DNA of 64,000 nt from FEN-299 sp963717945 (GTDB lineage Bacteria; Acidobacteriota; Vicinamibacteria; Vicinamibacterales; Fen-181). Shown piece after piece: positions 1 to 7,575 of the stretch. The notes under the pieces are model-generated. The model had not been told where the DNA came from. It saw only the letters and a list, made by a program, of their open reading frames with translations, and made no database searches. The DNA is taken from positions 1,426,001 to 1,490,000 of the forward strand of contig CAVQXT010000003.1 of NCBI GenBank assembly GCA_963717945.1, written 5' to 3'. The translations under genes were made by a program, and so were the position numbers. The first letter of the stretch is position 1. Every line of letters starts with the position of its first letter.

Positions 1-1
1 C

Positions 2-1294
2 AAGGGCGCCGGCAAGTGGGTGGAGTCCACCGGCGACCGGTCCAAGTTCGGCCTGACGACGGCCGAGATCGTGGCGACGGTGGACCGGCTGCGCGACATC
101 GGGATGCTCGACTGCCTGCAGCTCCTGCACTTCCACATCGGGTCGCAGATCACCAACATCCGCGCCGTCAAGGACGCCCTGAAGGAGTCGAGCCGCATCT
201 TCGTCGAGCTCTACCGCCTCGGCGCCAACATGCACTACCTCGACTGCGGCGGCGGCCTCGGCGTGGACTACGACGGCAGCCAGACCAACTTCCACTCGTC
301 GGTCAACTACACGCTCCAGGAATACGCGGCCGACATCGTCAGCCAGGTGGCCGAGGCGTGCAACGCAACCGGCGTGCCGCACCCGGACCTGGTGACCGAG
401 TCGGGGCGCGCGCTGGTGGCGCACCACTCGGTGCTCGTGTACAACGTGCTGGCGACCAACGAGATTCTCGGCGGCCGCATGCCGGAGGCGCCGATCAAGA
501 CCGACCACCAGGTGCTGCACCAGCTGTGGGAGGCCTACACCGGCGTGACGCGGAAGAACTTCCAGGAGGCCTACCACGACGTGCTCCAGATCAAGGAGGA
601 CGCGATCACGGCCTTCAACCTCGGCGTGATCGACCTCAACGCGCGCGCCAAGGCGGAGCAGATGTTCTGGGCGACGTGCGAGAAGCTGCTCAAGATCGTC
701 CGCGACCTCGAGTACGTGCCGGACGAGCTCGAGGGGCTCGAGCGTCAGCTGAGCGACACCTACTACTGCAACTTCTCCCTCTTCCAGTCGATGCCCGATC
801 ACTGGGCGGTCAAGCAGCTGTTCCCGACCATCCCGATCCACCGGCTGAACCAGCAGCCGCTGCGCCGCGGCATCATCGCCGACCTGACGTGCGACAGCGA
901 CGGGAAGATCGACCAGTTCATCGACCTGCGCGACGTGAAGGGGTTCCTCGAGCTGCACAGCCTGAACGGCGGCGAGTACCTGATCGCGACCTTCCTGGTC
1001 GGCGCCTACCAGGAGATCCTCGGCGACCTGCACAACCTGTTCGGCGACACCGACGCGGTGCACGTCAAGGTGGACGGCGACGACTACACGGTCGAGAAGG
1101 TGGTGAAGGGCGACTCGGTGGCCGAGGTGCTCTCCTACGTGCAGTACGACAAGGGGGACCTCATCGCGCGCGTGCGCCGGTCGGTCGAGGCCGCGCTGCG
1201 CGAGAAGCGCATCACGATGGCCGAGTCGGGCCGCTTCATGAAGCGCTACGAGGAGGCGCTCGGGGGCTACACGTATCTGGCAGTACGGGAGTAG
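2..1294 (+). CDS. speA: Biosynthetic arginine decarboxylase, C-terminal part (5' end outside window)
   Basis: PLP-dependent conversion of L-arginine to agmatine, the first step of the agmatine route to polyamines, in the cytoplasm. The frame is open from base 2, so about 430 residues are present. SpeA proteins run about 630-660 aa, so roughly the first 200 residues are missing. Visible family marks are HFHIGSQITN, the glycine-rich phosphate-binding loop GGGLGVDYDG, ESGRALVAHHS, and TCDSDGKIDQF, which carries the active-site Cys-Asp of fold-III decarboxylases. The stop codon is followed two bases later by a ten-unit 7-bp repeat array. The internal ATG at 20 is not the real start because conserved sequence continues upstream of it. 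Confidence 0.95.
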   Translation, partial: KGAGKWVESTGDRSKFGLTTAEIVATVDRLRDIGMLDCLQLLHFHIGSQITNIRAVKDALKESSRIFVELYRLGANMHYLDCGGGLGVDYDGSQTNFHSSVNYTLQEYAADIVSQVAEACNATGVPHPDLVTESGRALVAHHSVLVYNVLATNEILGGRMPEAPIKTDHQVLHQLWEAYTGVTRKNFQEAYHDVLQIKEDAITAFNLGVIDLNARAKAEQMFWATCEKLLKIVRDLEYVPDELEGLERQLSDTYYCNFSLFQSMPDHWAVKQLFPTIPIHRLNQQPLRRGIIADLTCDSDGKIDQFIDLRDVKGFLELHSLNGGEYLIATFLVGAYQEILGDLHNLFGDTDAVHVKVDGDDYTVEKVVKGDSVAEVLSYVQYDKGDLIARVRRSVEAALREKRITMAESGRFMKRYEEALGGYTYLAVRE

Positions 1295-1296
1295 GA

Positions 1297-1368
1297 GGCC
1301 CAGGGCCCAAGCCCGGAGGCTCAGGGCTCAAGCCAAGAGGCTCAGGGCTCAGGGCTCAGGGCTCAGGG
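1297..1368. repeat. Degenerate heptamer array, unit GGCTCAG
   Basis: About ten consecutive 7-bp units in perfect phase, grading from GGCCCAG at the speA end to four near-perfect GGCTCAG copies. It begins two bases after the speA stop codon. The vapC gene on the other strand runs into it and uses a TGA inside the array (1356-1358) as its stop. Confidence 0.85.
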
Positions 1369-1817
1369 AATCTCGGCCGCACTTCGTACTTCCTGCTTCT
1401 CACTTCGTACTTCGCAAGATCGCACGATCGCGAGATCGCCAGATTCCTGGTGGCCGTCCCGATTTTCCTGTCCAGCGTGACCAGGTCCGCTCCGAGCATT
1501 CCCGCCAGCCAGACATACGCCGCATCGTAGGCAGTGAGGCCTGTCGAGAGCGCCAGCATCGCGACCTCGCTCGCGTCCACGTCCATCCAGCGGATGCGCG
1601 TCCGTGGTCCCAGCGTCTCGGCAAGCGCGCGCAGAATCTCGCGCTCGCGGTCCGGATGGCGACGGATCTGCTTCCAGGCGGCGTTGGCCAACTCGAACTT
1701 CAGCAGCAAGGGGGCCGCGACGGCGGCGCCCTCGAGCCGGCGCGCGACGATATCACTGCCCACCTCGTTGAATGCGATCGCCGCCAGTGCCGATGCGTCG
1801 ACGACGATGCGTGTCAT
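1356..1817 (-). CDS. PIN-domain ribonuclease toxin (VapC family)
   Basis: Toxin of a type II toxin-antitoxin pair; PIN domains are Mg-dependent RNases. The N-terminus VVDASALAAIAF carries the first acidic residue, FELANAAWK sits in the middle helix, and AYDAAYVWLA with DLVTLDR supplies the later conserved Asp residues. The ATG overlaps the upstream antitoxin stop by 4 bp (ATGA), which suggests translational coupling. The conserved domain ends near DRKI. The last ~25 residues (AKYEVRSRKYEVRPRFPEP) are encoded by heptamer repeats, so the stop appears to have been pushed out into repeat DNA. The RNA target cannot be inferred. Confidence 0.85.
   Translation of the reverse strand: MTRIVVDASALAAIAFNEVGSDIVARRLEGAAVAAPLLLKFELANAAWKQIRRHPDREREILRALAETLGPRTRIRWMDVDASEVAMLALSTGLTAYDAAYVWLAGMLGADLVTLDRKIGTATRNLAISRSCDLAKYEVRSRKYEVRPRFPEP
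1381..1440. repeat. Heptamer array, unit ACTTCGT, grading into GATCGC repeats
   Basis: Five in-phase 7-bp units related to ACTTCGT (1381-1415) followed by GATCGC-rich copies to 1440. The array lies inside the 3' end of the minus-strand vapC frame and encodes its odd tail (AKYEVRSRKYEVRPR). Confidence 0.75.
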
Positions 1818-2047
1818 CGGCTGTCCCTGGCGTAGCGGATGCTGCGGACGGAGCTGGCGGTGGTTTTCACGCCGATCGCCCGGACGCGTTCGAGCAGGGC
1901 GCGAGCCTCGAACGGGCCTTCGCGCGCCGCGTCCTCGAGGATCGACATCAGCTCGCCCTGGAGCGAGCGGTGGTTGCGCTTTGCGCGCTGCCTGAGTGCC
2001 GAGGCGAGATCGTCGGGCACGGTCTTGACGGAAAGCGTGACGGGCAT
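1814..2047 (-). CDS. Ribbon-helix-helix antitoxin (FitA-like)
   Basis: A 77-aa partner of the downstream PIN toxin. The N-terminus MPVTLSVKTVPDDLASALRQ followed by HRSLQGELMSILEDA matches the Arc/FitA ribbon-helix-helix fold used for DNA binding and autoregulation. The C-terminal half would wrap the toxin. The start has a GGAG 9 bases upstream, and a perfect TATAAT on the minus strand (2072-2077) lies about 25 bases before the ATG, overlapping a palindrome. Cognate pairing is inferred from the 4-bp gene overlap. Confidence 0.85.
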   Translation of the reverse strand: MPVTLSVKTVPDDLASALRQRAKRNHRSLQGELMSILEDAAREGPFEARALLERVRAIGVKTTASSVRSIRYARDSR

Positions 2048-2063
2048 GGTCAGTGGCTCCAGT

Positions 2064-2077
2064 ATGGATCCATTATA
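2064..2077 (-). promoter_or_regulatory. Promoter and putative operator of the fitA-like/vapC pair
   Basis: On the minus strand TATAAT (2072-2077) is a perfect -10 box. It overlaps the 10-bp perfect palindrome ATGGATCCAT (2064-2073), placed where a dimeric antitoxin would block RNA polymerase. I see no convincing -35 box. Operator use is inference. Confidence 0.5.
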
Positions 2078-2082
2078 GAACC

Positions 2083-2152
2083 ATTCGGAATTCGGGAATC
2101 AGGGGCCAGGGATCGGGGATCGGGGATCGGGGATCAGGGATCGAGGGGCGAG
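2083..2152. repeat. Heptamer array, unit GATCGGG
   Basis: About nine in-phase 7-bp units, from ATTCGGA through three perfect GATCGGG copies to GATCGAG. It directly abuts the promoter of the toxin-antitoxin pair. Confidence 0.8.
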
Positions 2153-2163
2153 AGACCCTAGCG

Positions 2164-2214
2164 GTATGCCGTAGGCAGTATGCAGTCTTGCAGCGTCACG
2201 CGGCCTACCGCCTA
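2164..2214. repeat. Short heptamer array, unit GTATGCC, with inverted right part
   Basis: Units GTATGCC, GTAGGCA and GTATGCA are followed, after a GTCACGC core, by the inverse units CGGCCTA and CCGCCTA. The layout (units, ACGC-like centre, inverted units) resembles the three long palindromic elements elsewhere in the window. The right part lies at the end of the CYTH gene and supplies its stop codon. Confidence 0.6.
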
Positions 2215-2723
2215 CTTCTGCCCGTCCTCGTCAGGTCGCGATACGACCCCGGCGTCGATGCGGAGGGCAGCCGCAGCCGTTCGCACAACTCTCGCATCAA
2301 GCGCGCCGAGCCGGGGCCGGCGCGCTCGGTCAGCACCTCGATCTCGATGAACGTCCCGAGACCCGCCACCCGGTCCAGGTGGATCCGCGCCCCATCCACC
2401 AGGTACACCTCCCGCGTCTTGCGCACGACCGTCTCGACGCCGAGCGCCGCAGTGAGCAGGCGCAGGGCCGCGTCCGGGTCGGGCGCCGGCCACTTGAGGT
2501 ACCGGCTCTCCCTCGCTCCCTGCCGTTTCGGCCGCTCGTAGAAGATGAGCTCGCTCGCGCCGCCGCGGACCACCCGCAGTTTGAGATAACCGCTCGCCAC
2601 GTGAAAGTAGTGATCGGCCTGGCGCAGCACGCCCGCCCGGCCGCAGCCCGGAGCCGCGGCGATCCGCCGCCGGTATGGCGCGAGCGCCTCCACCTTGACC
2701 TTGATCTCGAGATTGCGGGGCAC
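2205..2723 (-). CDS. CYTH-domain protein, class IV adenylate cyclase-like
   Basis: The CYTH (CyaB/thiamine triphosphatase) fold binds triphosphate substrates with metal. Seen: the N-terminal EIKVK signature at residues 5-9, basic patches YLKLRVV and FYERPKRQ, RTREVYLVDG, the HLDRVAGLGTFIEIEV strand typical of class IV cyclases, and a C-terminal SYRDL. Class IV cyclases are about 180 aa and this is 172 aa. I chose GTG 2723 because AGGAGGAG lies four bases upstream; an ATG at 2753 lacks such a site and would add ten basic residues. Substrate (ATP, thiamine triphosphate or other) cannot be decided from sequence. Confidence 0.8.
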   Translation of the reverse strand: MPRNLEIKVKVEALAPYRRRIAAAPGCGRAGVLRQADHYFHVASGYLKLRVVRGGASELIFYERPKRQGARESRYLKWPAPDPDAALRLLTAALGVETVVRKTREVYLVDGARIHLDRVAGLGTFIEIEVLTERAGPGSARLMRELCERLRLPSASTPGSYRDLTRTGRSRR

Positions 2724-2759
2724 GGTTCTCCTCCTGGGCGCCTTCCGCCTCACGCCTTA

Positions 2760-3221
2760 CTGCGTCATGAGCCGGGGCTCACCTTGGCCCATGAAAACGG
2801 TAGTTGCCGCGCACGACGCCGCGCGTGGCGGCCGCGCCCGATTGAACGCCGCGTCTCGGGTCTGCCGCTTCGCAAAGCGGCCCCTCCCTGGCCGCACGGT
2901 CGGGGCAGGTTTACGCTTTGCTTCGGGCAGACCCTGCGGCGCGGCAGAGGGCCGACCGGGCCGCCTCGCCTCGGCGCTATTCTCTGAACACTGCGTCATG
3001 AGCCGGGGCTCACCTTGGCCCATGAAAACGGTAGTTGCCGCGCACGACGCCGCGCGTGGCGGCCGCGCCCGATTGAACGCCGCGTCTCGGGTCTGCCGCT
3101 TCGCAAAGCGGCCCCTCCCTGGCCGCAGGGTCGGGGCAGGTTTACGCTTTGCTTCGGGCAGACCCTGCGGCGCGGCAGAGGGCCGACCGGGCCGCCTCGC
3201 CTCGGCGCCATTTTCTGAGCA
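2760..3221. repeat. 231-bp tandem duplication containing an inverted repeat
   Basis: Two adjacent copies (2760-2990 and 2991-3221) differ at only a handful of positions. Each contains an imperfect inverted pair about 21 nt long (2858-2879 with 2914-2934 in copy 1, core GGGTCTGCC/GGGCAGACCC) that could fold into a hairpin. The unit length is a multiple of three, so frames stay open on both strands, but no encoded peptide looks like a known protein. It fills most of the gap between the CYTH gene and metK. Confidence 0.85.
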
Positions 3222-3273
3222 CGCCCCGCGCCTCGCGCCTCGCGCCTCACGCCGGCTCGCCCTGAGCCCTGAG
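3222..3273. repeat. Heptamer array, unit CGCCTCG, upstream of metK
   Basis: In-phase units CGCCTCG (two copies), CGCCTCA, then two GAGCCCT-type units. It follows the 231-bp duplication directly and ends about 90 bases before metK. I looked for a SAM riboswitch in 3274-3365 and saw no recognisable core. Confidence 0.65.
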
Positions 3274-3365
3274 TCTATCGTGTTGGCCCTCCGGCCTCCA
3301 TTCGGATAACATTTCACCCTTGGGTCTGTCGGCCCTGACGTAAACGACGGAGCACCAGTAGAGAC

Positions 3366-4544
3366 ATGAGCAAGAACTACATCTTTTCGTCCGAGTCGGT
3401 CGGCGAGGGCCATCCCGACAAGGTGTGCGACACGATCTCCGACGCGGTCCTCGACGCCTGCCTCGCGCAGGACAAGTACAGCCGCGTGGCCTGCGAGACC
3501 TACGCCAAGAGCAATCTGGTCGTCATCGGCGGCGAGATCACGACCAAGGCCCGGCTCGATTTCAACGAGATCGCCCGCGAGGCGATCCGGGGTATCGGCT
3601 ACACCCACGACGATGACGTGTTCCACGCCGACAAGGTGCTGATCATGAACGCGATCACGTCGCAGTCGCCCGACATCGCGCAGGGCGTCGACGCGCGGGC
3701 CGCCGTGGGCAAGGAGAAGGCGGAGCAGGGCGCCGGCGACCAGGGGCTGATGTTCGGCTACGCCTGCAACGAGACGCCCGAGCTGATGCCGGCGCCGATC
3801 ATGTACGCCCACCAGCTCGGCGCCGAGCTGACGCGCGTGCGCAAGACCGGCAAGGTGGCCTGGCTGCGCCCCGACGCGAAAAGCCAGGTGTCGGTCCGCT
3901 ACGAGAACGACCAGCCGGTGGAGATCACGAGCGTCGTCATCTCGACGCAGCACGCGGCGAACGCGAGCCACCGGACGATCAAGAACTTCTGCATCGAGGA
4001 GATCGTCCGTCCGACGCTGCCGGCCCACCTGATCACGAAGAAGACCAAGATGCTCATCAACCCGACGGGCCGCTTCGTCGTCGGCGGGCCGCAGGGGGAC
4101 ACCGGGCTCACGGGCCGGAAGATCATCGTGGACAGCTACGGCGGCATGGGCCGGCACGGCGGCGGCGCCTTTTCGGGCAAGGACCCGAGCAAGGTGGACC
4201 GCAGCGGCGCCTACATGGGACGCTACGTCGCCAAGAACATCGTCGCGGCGGGCCTCGCCACCAGCGCCGAAATCCAGCTCGCCTACGCCATCGGCTATCC
4301 CGATCCGGTCAGCGTCTGCGTCAACACCTTCGGCACCGCGCTGCCCGGGCTGACCGACGAGCAGATCGAGAAGGCCGTGGGCGAGGTGTTCAGCTTCAAG
4401 CCGGCGCACATCATCAAGCAGCTCGACCTGCTGCGGCCGATCTACGGCAAGACGACCAACTACGGGCACTTCGGCAAGAACGACCCCGACCTGACCTGGG
4501 AGCGGACCGACAAGGTGGCGGCGCTCAGGAGGGCGGTGCGGTAG
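3366..4544 (+). CDS. metK: S-adenosylmethionine synthetase
   Basis: Makes S-adenosylmethionine from methionine and ATP, the methyl donor of the cell and precursor for polyamine synthesis. At 392 aa it has full family length. Signatures are GEGHPDK (residues 13-19), GAGDQGLMFGYA, GRFVVGGPQGDTGLTGRKII and the phosphate loop GGGAFSGKDPSKVDRS, followed by RYVAKNIVAAGLA. The ATG is followed by the canonical MSKNYIFSSESVGEGHPDK. Its TAG stop lies in the sequence TAGTGGC, which resembles the heptamer unit that starts 14 bp further on. No riboswitch was seen upstream. Confidence 0.98.
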   Translation: MSKNYIFSSESVGEGHPDKVCDTISDAVLDACLAQDKYSRVACETYAKSNLVVIGGEITTKARLDFNEIAREAIRGIGYTHDDDVFHADKVLIMNAITSQSPDIAQGVDARAAVGKEKAEQGAGDQGLMFGYACNETPELMPAPIMYAHQLGAELTRVRKTGKVAWLRPDAKSQVSVRYENDQPVEITSVVISTQHAANASHRTIKNFCIEEIVRPTLPAHLITKKTKMLINPTGRFVVGGPQGDTGLTGRKIIVDSYGGMGRHGGGAFSGKDPSKVDRSGAYMGRYVAKNIVAAGLATSAEIQLAYAIGYPDPVSVCVNTFGTALPGLTDEQIEKAVGEVFSFKPAHIIKQLDLLRPIYGKTTNYGHFGKNDPDLTWERTDKVAALRRAVR

Positions 4545-4557
4545 TGGCACGTTCAGT

Positions 4558-4625
4558 GTAGTGGCCAGTTGCCGGTTGTCAGTCTGTCACGCGTGATCGA
4601 CTGGCCACTGGCAACTAGCCACTAC
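4558..4625. repeat. Palindromic heptamer element (4+1+4 units), core TCACGCGTGA
   Basis: Sixty-eight bp between the convergent ends of metK and the DUF1810 gene. Four 7-bp units of the GTGGCCA type lead into a central ACGCGTG (the palindrome TCACGCGTGA), followed by four inverse units of the GGCCACT type. The arms are imperfect reverse complements. Related elements lie at 5093-5174 and 62147-62228. The right end encodes the last codons and TAG stop of the DUF1810 gene. Confidence 0.85.
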
Positions 4626-5061
4626 GCCCTGCGGTTCGTTCGACGAGCCGCAGCGTTTCCCCATCCCTCTCCCCACCGAAGTACCGCTCGAGCACCCTGC
4701 CGAAAAGCGATCCTGGCGGTGAGGCGAGCTCGAACAGCGTCATCGAGGAGTGGAGCTTCAGGTCGTCGGGGTAGCCGAAGATCTCCGACGCCGAACGGCC
4801 CTCGAGGTCGAGCAGTGCGGCCGCGCATTCGACCAGCCGCGCGCCGAGGACCGGGTGGCCCAGGTACGCGCGGGCCTCGTCCAGGCTCCTGATGGCGAAA
4901 TGCCCCGCGGTCGGGCTCGAACCGAGTCCCTCGAACTGCGGGAAGACGAACCACATCCAGTGGGACCGCTTGCGGCCTCCGCGCACCTCCGCCAGCGCCT
5001 GCTCGTAGACGCGGTCCTGCGCGGTCAGGAAACGCCGGAGATCGAACGGATCGGGGTGCAT
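4615..5061 (-). CDS. DUF1810 family protein
   Basis: Recognised from the DUF1810 pattern: DPFDLRRFLTAQD, then SHWMWFVFPQFEGLG, AYLGHPVLGARLVEC, SEIFGYPDDLKLHSSMTLFE and a C-terminal LERYFGGERDGET. Family members are about 140-150 aa cytoplasmic proteins without an established function. I placed the start at the ATG at 5061 because the conserved domain starts there. The ATG at 5091 abuts a repeat element and would add ten unconserved residues; neither has a clear ribosome-binding site. The final ARSG-like codons and stop lie in the palindromic heptamer element shared with metK. Confidence 0.85.
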   Translation of the reverse strand: MHPDPFDLRRFLTAQDRVYEQALAEVRGGRKRSHWMWFVFPQFEGLGSSPTAGHFAIRSLDEARAYLGHPVLGARLVECAAALLDLEGRSASEIFGYPDDLKLHSSMTLFELASPPGSLFGRVLERYFGGERDGETLRLVERTAGRSG

Positions 5062-5092
5062 TGAAGCTTCGACAGGACGGTGTACCGACATC

Positions 5093-5174
5093 GTAGTGGC
5101 TAGTGATCAGTGGCTAGTGGTTAGTGGATCACGCGTGATCCACTGATCACTGACCACTAGCCACTAGCCACTAC
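5093..5174. repeat. Palindromic heptamer element (5+1+5 units), core ATCACGCGTGAT
   Basis: Eighty-two bp: GTA, five 7-bp units of GTGGCTA type, the central ACGCGTG, five inverse AGCCACT-type units and AC. The inner arms pair almost perfectly. It lies between the M3 peptidase stop and the DUF1810 start, both on the minus strand, so it could act as a terminator or mRNA-stabilising hairpin. That role is inference. Confidence 0.85.
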
Positions 5175-5191
5175 AGAAAACCTGTCATTAC

Positions 5192-7351
5192 TTACTTCGC
5201 CCCGACGATGCCCCGCCGCTTGAGCATCCATTCGATGCTCGGATCCTTGCCGCGGAACTCCCGGTACAGCGTGGCGTAGTCGCCCACGTTGCCGCGCGAG
5301 AGAATCATGCTGCGGAACCGGTCGCCGTTGGCGCGGGTCAGCCCGCCGTTCTCCGCGAACCACTGGAACGCGTCGTTGTCGAGCATCTCGGCCCACAGGT
5401 AGGCGTAGTAGCCGGCGTCGTACCCGTTCGCCCAGATGTGCAGGAAGTAGCTCGATCGGTACCGGGGCGGCACCGGCGCGAAGTCCACGCCCGCCTTCTC
5501 GAGCGCCTCCTTCTCGAACGCGTCGGGATTCTGCACCGGCGCGGTGGCCGCGAGCGTGTGCCACATCATGTCCAGCTCGGCGGCGCCCAGCACCTCGGTC
5601 AGCGCGTAGCCCTGGTTGAACGTCTCCGCCTTCCGGATCTTGTCGGCCAGCGCCTGCGGCATCGGCTGGCCGGTCTTGTAGTGCACGGCGAAGTGCGCCA
5701 GCACCTTCGGGTAGAGGGCCCAGTGCTCGTTGATCTGGGAGGGCAACTCGACGAAGTCGCGGGCCACGCTCGCGCCCGACAGCGTCGGGTAGGTCGAGTT
5801 GGCGAACATGCCGTGCAGCGCGTGACCGAACTCGTGGAAGATTGTGGTCACGTCGTCGTAGCTGAGCAGCGCGGGCTGGCCCGGCGCCGGCTTGGTGAAG
5901 TTGCCGACGTTGTAGACGACCGGCCGTCCCCCGAGAAGCTGGGACTGCTGGGTGAAGGTGTCCATCCACGCGCCGCCGTTCTTGTTGTCGCGCTTGAAGT
6001 AGTCGCAGTAGAAGAGCGCCAGCGGCTTGCCGTCGGCGTCGAACACGTCGAACACCCGGACGTCCGGCTGGTAGACGGGGATGTCGTGGCGCTCCTTGAA
6101 GGAGATGCCGTACAGCTCGTGCGCGGCGTAGAACGCGCCGTCCTCGAGGACGCGGTTCAGCTCGAAGTAGGGCGCCAGCTCCGCGCTGTTCAGGTCGTAC
6201 TTCGCCTTGCGGACCTGCTCGGCGTAGAAGTCCCAGTCGTACGGCGCGAGCGTGAAGCCGCCCTTCTGCTGATCGACGAGCGTCTGGATGTCGCCGGCCT
6301 CGCGCCTGGCGTTCGCCACGGCCGGCGGGACGAGCCGCGCGAGGAACTGCTCGACGGCGGCCGGCGTCTTGGCCATCTGGTTCTCGAGCGACCAGGCGGC
6401 GTGGTTCGGATAGCCGAGCAGCGCCGCCCGCTTCGCGCGCAGGGCGGCGAGCGTCGCGATCGTGTCACGGGTGTCGTTGGCGTCGCCGTGCTCGGCGCGG
6501 GTCCACGAGGCGGTGAAGAGCTCCTGGCGCACCGGACGCTTCGTGAGCGACCCCAGCATCGGCTGCTGCGTCGTGTTCTGCAGCGGGATCAGCCACTTGC
6601 CGTCGAGGCCCCGCCCCTTGGCCGCGAGCGCCGCCGAGTCGACTTCGTCCCCGGTCAGCCCCGCCAGATCGGCCGCGCTCGAGGCGACCAGCGCGCCGGC
6701 CTTGGCCGCCGCCAGCAGTTGGTTCATGAACTTCGCCATCAGCGAGGCTTCCTGCTCGTTCATCGCCTTGAGCGTGGTCTTGTCGGCGTCGGACAGCTTG
6801 GCGCCAGAATGCACGAACCGCTTGTAGTAGTACTCGAGGAGCCGGTCCGACTGGGGATCGAGCTTCAACTCCGCGCGCCGGCCGTAGACGGCCTCCACCC
6901 GCGCGAACAGCTTCCCGTTGAGGAAGATCGCGTCCCCGTGCGCGGCCAGCTTCGGCGCCACTTCCTCCTGGAGCGCCTGCAGCGTCGGGTTCGTGTTCGC
7001 CGACGACAGGCCGTTGAAGACCAGTTCCACGCGCGTCAGCGTCTGGCCGCTCTTCTCGAGCGCGACCAGCGTGTTGTCGAACGTCGGCGGGGCCGGGTTG
7101 TCGGCGATGGCCGCGATCTCGGCGATCTGGGCCTTCATGCCGGCGTCGAACGCCGGCTTGAAGTCGGCGTCCTTGATCTTGTCGAACGGCGGCGCGCCGA
7201 ACGGCAGCGGGCTCGGCGACAGGAGCGGGTTGGTACGCGCTGCGGGTGTTGGAGTCTGGGTCGTCGTCATAGGGCCTGCCGACCAGGTTGAGACAGAAAC
7301 GGCGCCGATGACCAGGGCACCGGCGAGCACGAACGAAAAATGGCGGGACAT
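5192..7351 (-). CDS. M3 family zinc metallopeptidase (peptidyl-dipeptidase Dcp-like), exported
   Basis: Zinc peptidase of the thimet oligopeptidase/Dcp group, which trims peptides. The zinc site HEFGHALHG starts at His506, and the third ligand region follows as DFVELPSQINEHWAL. Further family marks are NQGYALTEVLGAAELDM and SSYFLHIWANGYDAGYYAYLWAEML near the C-terminus. The protein is 719 aa, a normal Dcp length. The start at 7351 has AGAGAGG nine bases upstream and gives MSRHFSFVLAGALVIGAVSV, a signal peptide, so a periplasmic location is likely; upstream ATGs lack spacing to that site. The adjoining proline/threonine stretch is a linker. Confidence 0.93.
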   Translation of the reverse strand: MSRHFSFVLAGALVIGAVSVSTWSAGPMTTTQTPTPAARTNPLLSPSPLPFGAPPFDKIKDADFKPAFDAGMKAQIAEIAAIADNPAPPTFDNTLVALEKSGQTLTRVELVFNGLSSANTNPTLQALQEEVAPKLAAHGDAIFLNGKLFARVEAVYGRRAELKLDPQSDRLLEYYYKRFVHSGAKLSDADKTTLKAMNEQEASLMAKFMNQLLAAAKAGALVASSAADLAGLTGDEVDSAALAAKGRGLDGKWLIPLQNTTQQPMLGSLTKRPVRQELFTASWTRAEHGDANDTRDTIATLAALRAKRAALLGYPNHAAWSLENQMAKTPAAVEQFLARLVPPAVANARREAGDIQTLVDQQKGGFTLAPYDWDFYAEQVRKAKYDLNSAELAPYFELNRVLEDGAFYAAHELYGISFKERHDIPVYQPDVRVFDVFDADGKPLALFYCDYFKRDNKNGGAWMDTFTQQSQLLGGRPVVYNVGNFTKPAPGQPALLSYDDVTTIFHEFGHALHGMFANSTYPTLSGASVARDFVELPSQINEHWALYPKVLAHFAVHYKTGQPMPQALADKIRKAETFNQGYALTEVLGAAELDMMWHTLAATAPVQNPDAFEKEALEKAGVDFAPVPPRYRSSYFLHIWANGYDAGYYAYLWAEMLDNDAFQWFAENGGLTRANGDRFRSMILSRGNVGDYATLYREFRGKDPSIEWMLKRRGIVGAK

Positions 7352-7433
7352 GAGCAGCATCCTCTCTGAACCCGCGCCGCGCACGGGCGGCGAGGCCTCA
7401 GAGCATCATACGCGCCGGGCACGGGGGCGGGAA

Positions 7434-7566
7434 GGCGTAAAGCGTCAAGCGCAGGCCTAAAGGCCTGCGCTATCTGAGGAGGGTACTCAGATAGCGCAGG
7501 GCTTCAGCCCTGCGCGGGGCGTAAGCCGTGAGCCGTAAGGCGTAAGCCATAAGCCGTGTGGCGTAG
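7434..7566. repeat. Heptamer arrays (GGCGTAA, GCCGTAA) around a triple hairpin
   Basis: Two units at 7434-7447 and seven perfect-phase 7-bp units at 7518-7566 flank a structured element (7449-7515). That element has hairpin GCGCAGGCCT/AGGCCTGCGC, then CTATCTGAG pairing with CTCAGATAG, then hairpin GCGCAGGGCT/AGCCCTGCGC. The GCGCAGG...CCTGCGC modules resemble REP-type palindromes. The array stops ten bases before the epimerase ATG, so it forms its 5' leader. Confidence 0.8.
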
Positions 7567-7575
7567 GATTGATCC

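Noticed and set aside
3274..3365. Possible SAM riboswitch before metK
   Set aside because: No recognisable SAM-I, SAM-II or SAM-IV core or expression platform could be traced by eye.
2757..4550. 597-codon open frame antisense to metK and through the 231-bp duplication
   Set aside because: It mirrors metK codons and repeat DNA; the translation is Arg/Val/Leu-rich shadow sequence without a domain.
5438..7291. 617-codon plus-strand frame antisense to the M3 peptidase
   Set aside because: Typical antisense shadow in high-GC DNA; the minus strand has the zinc motif and signal peptide.
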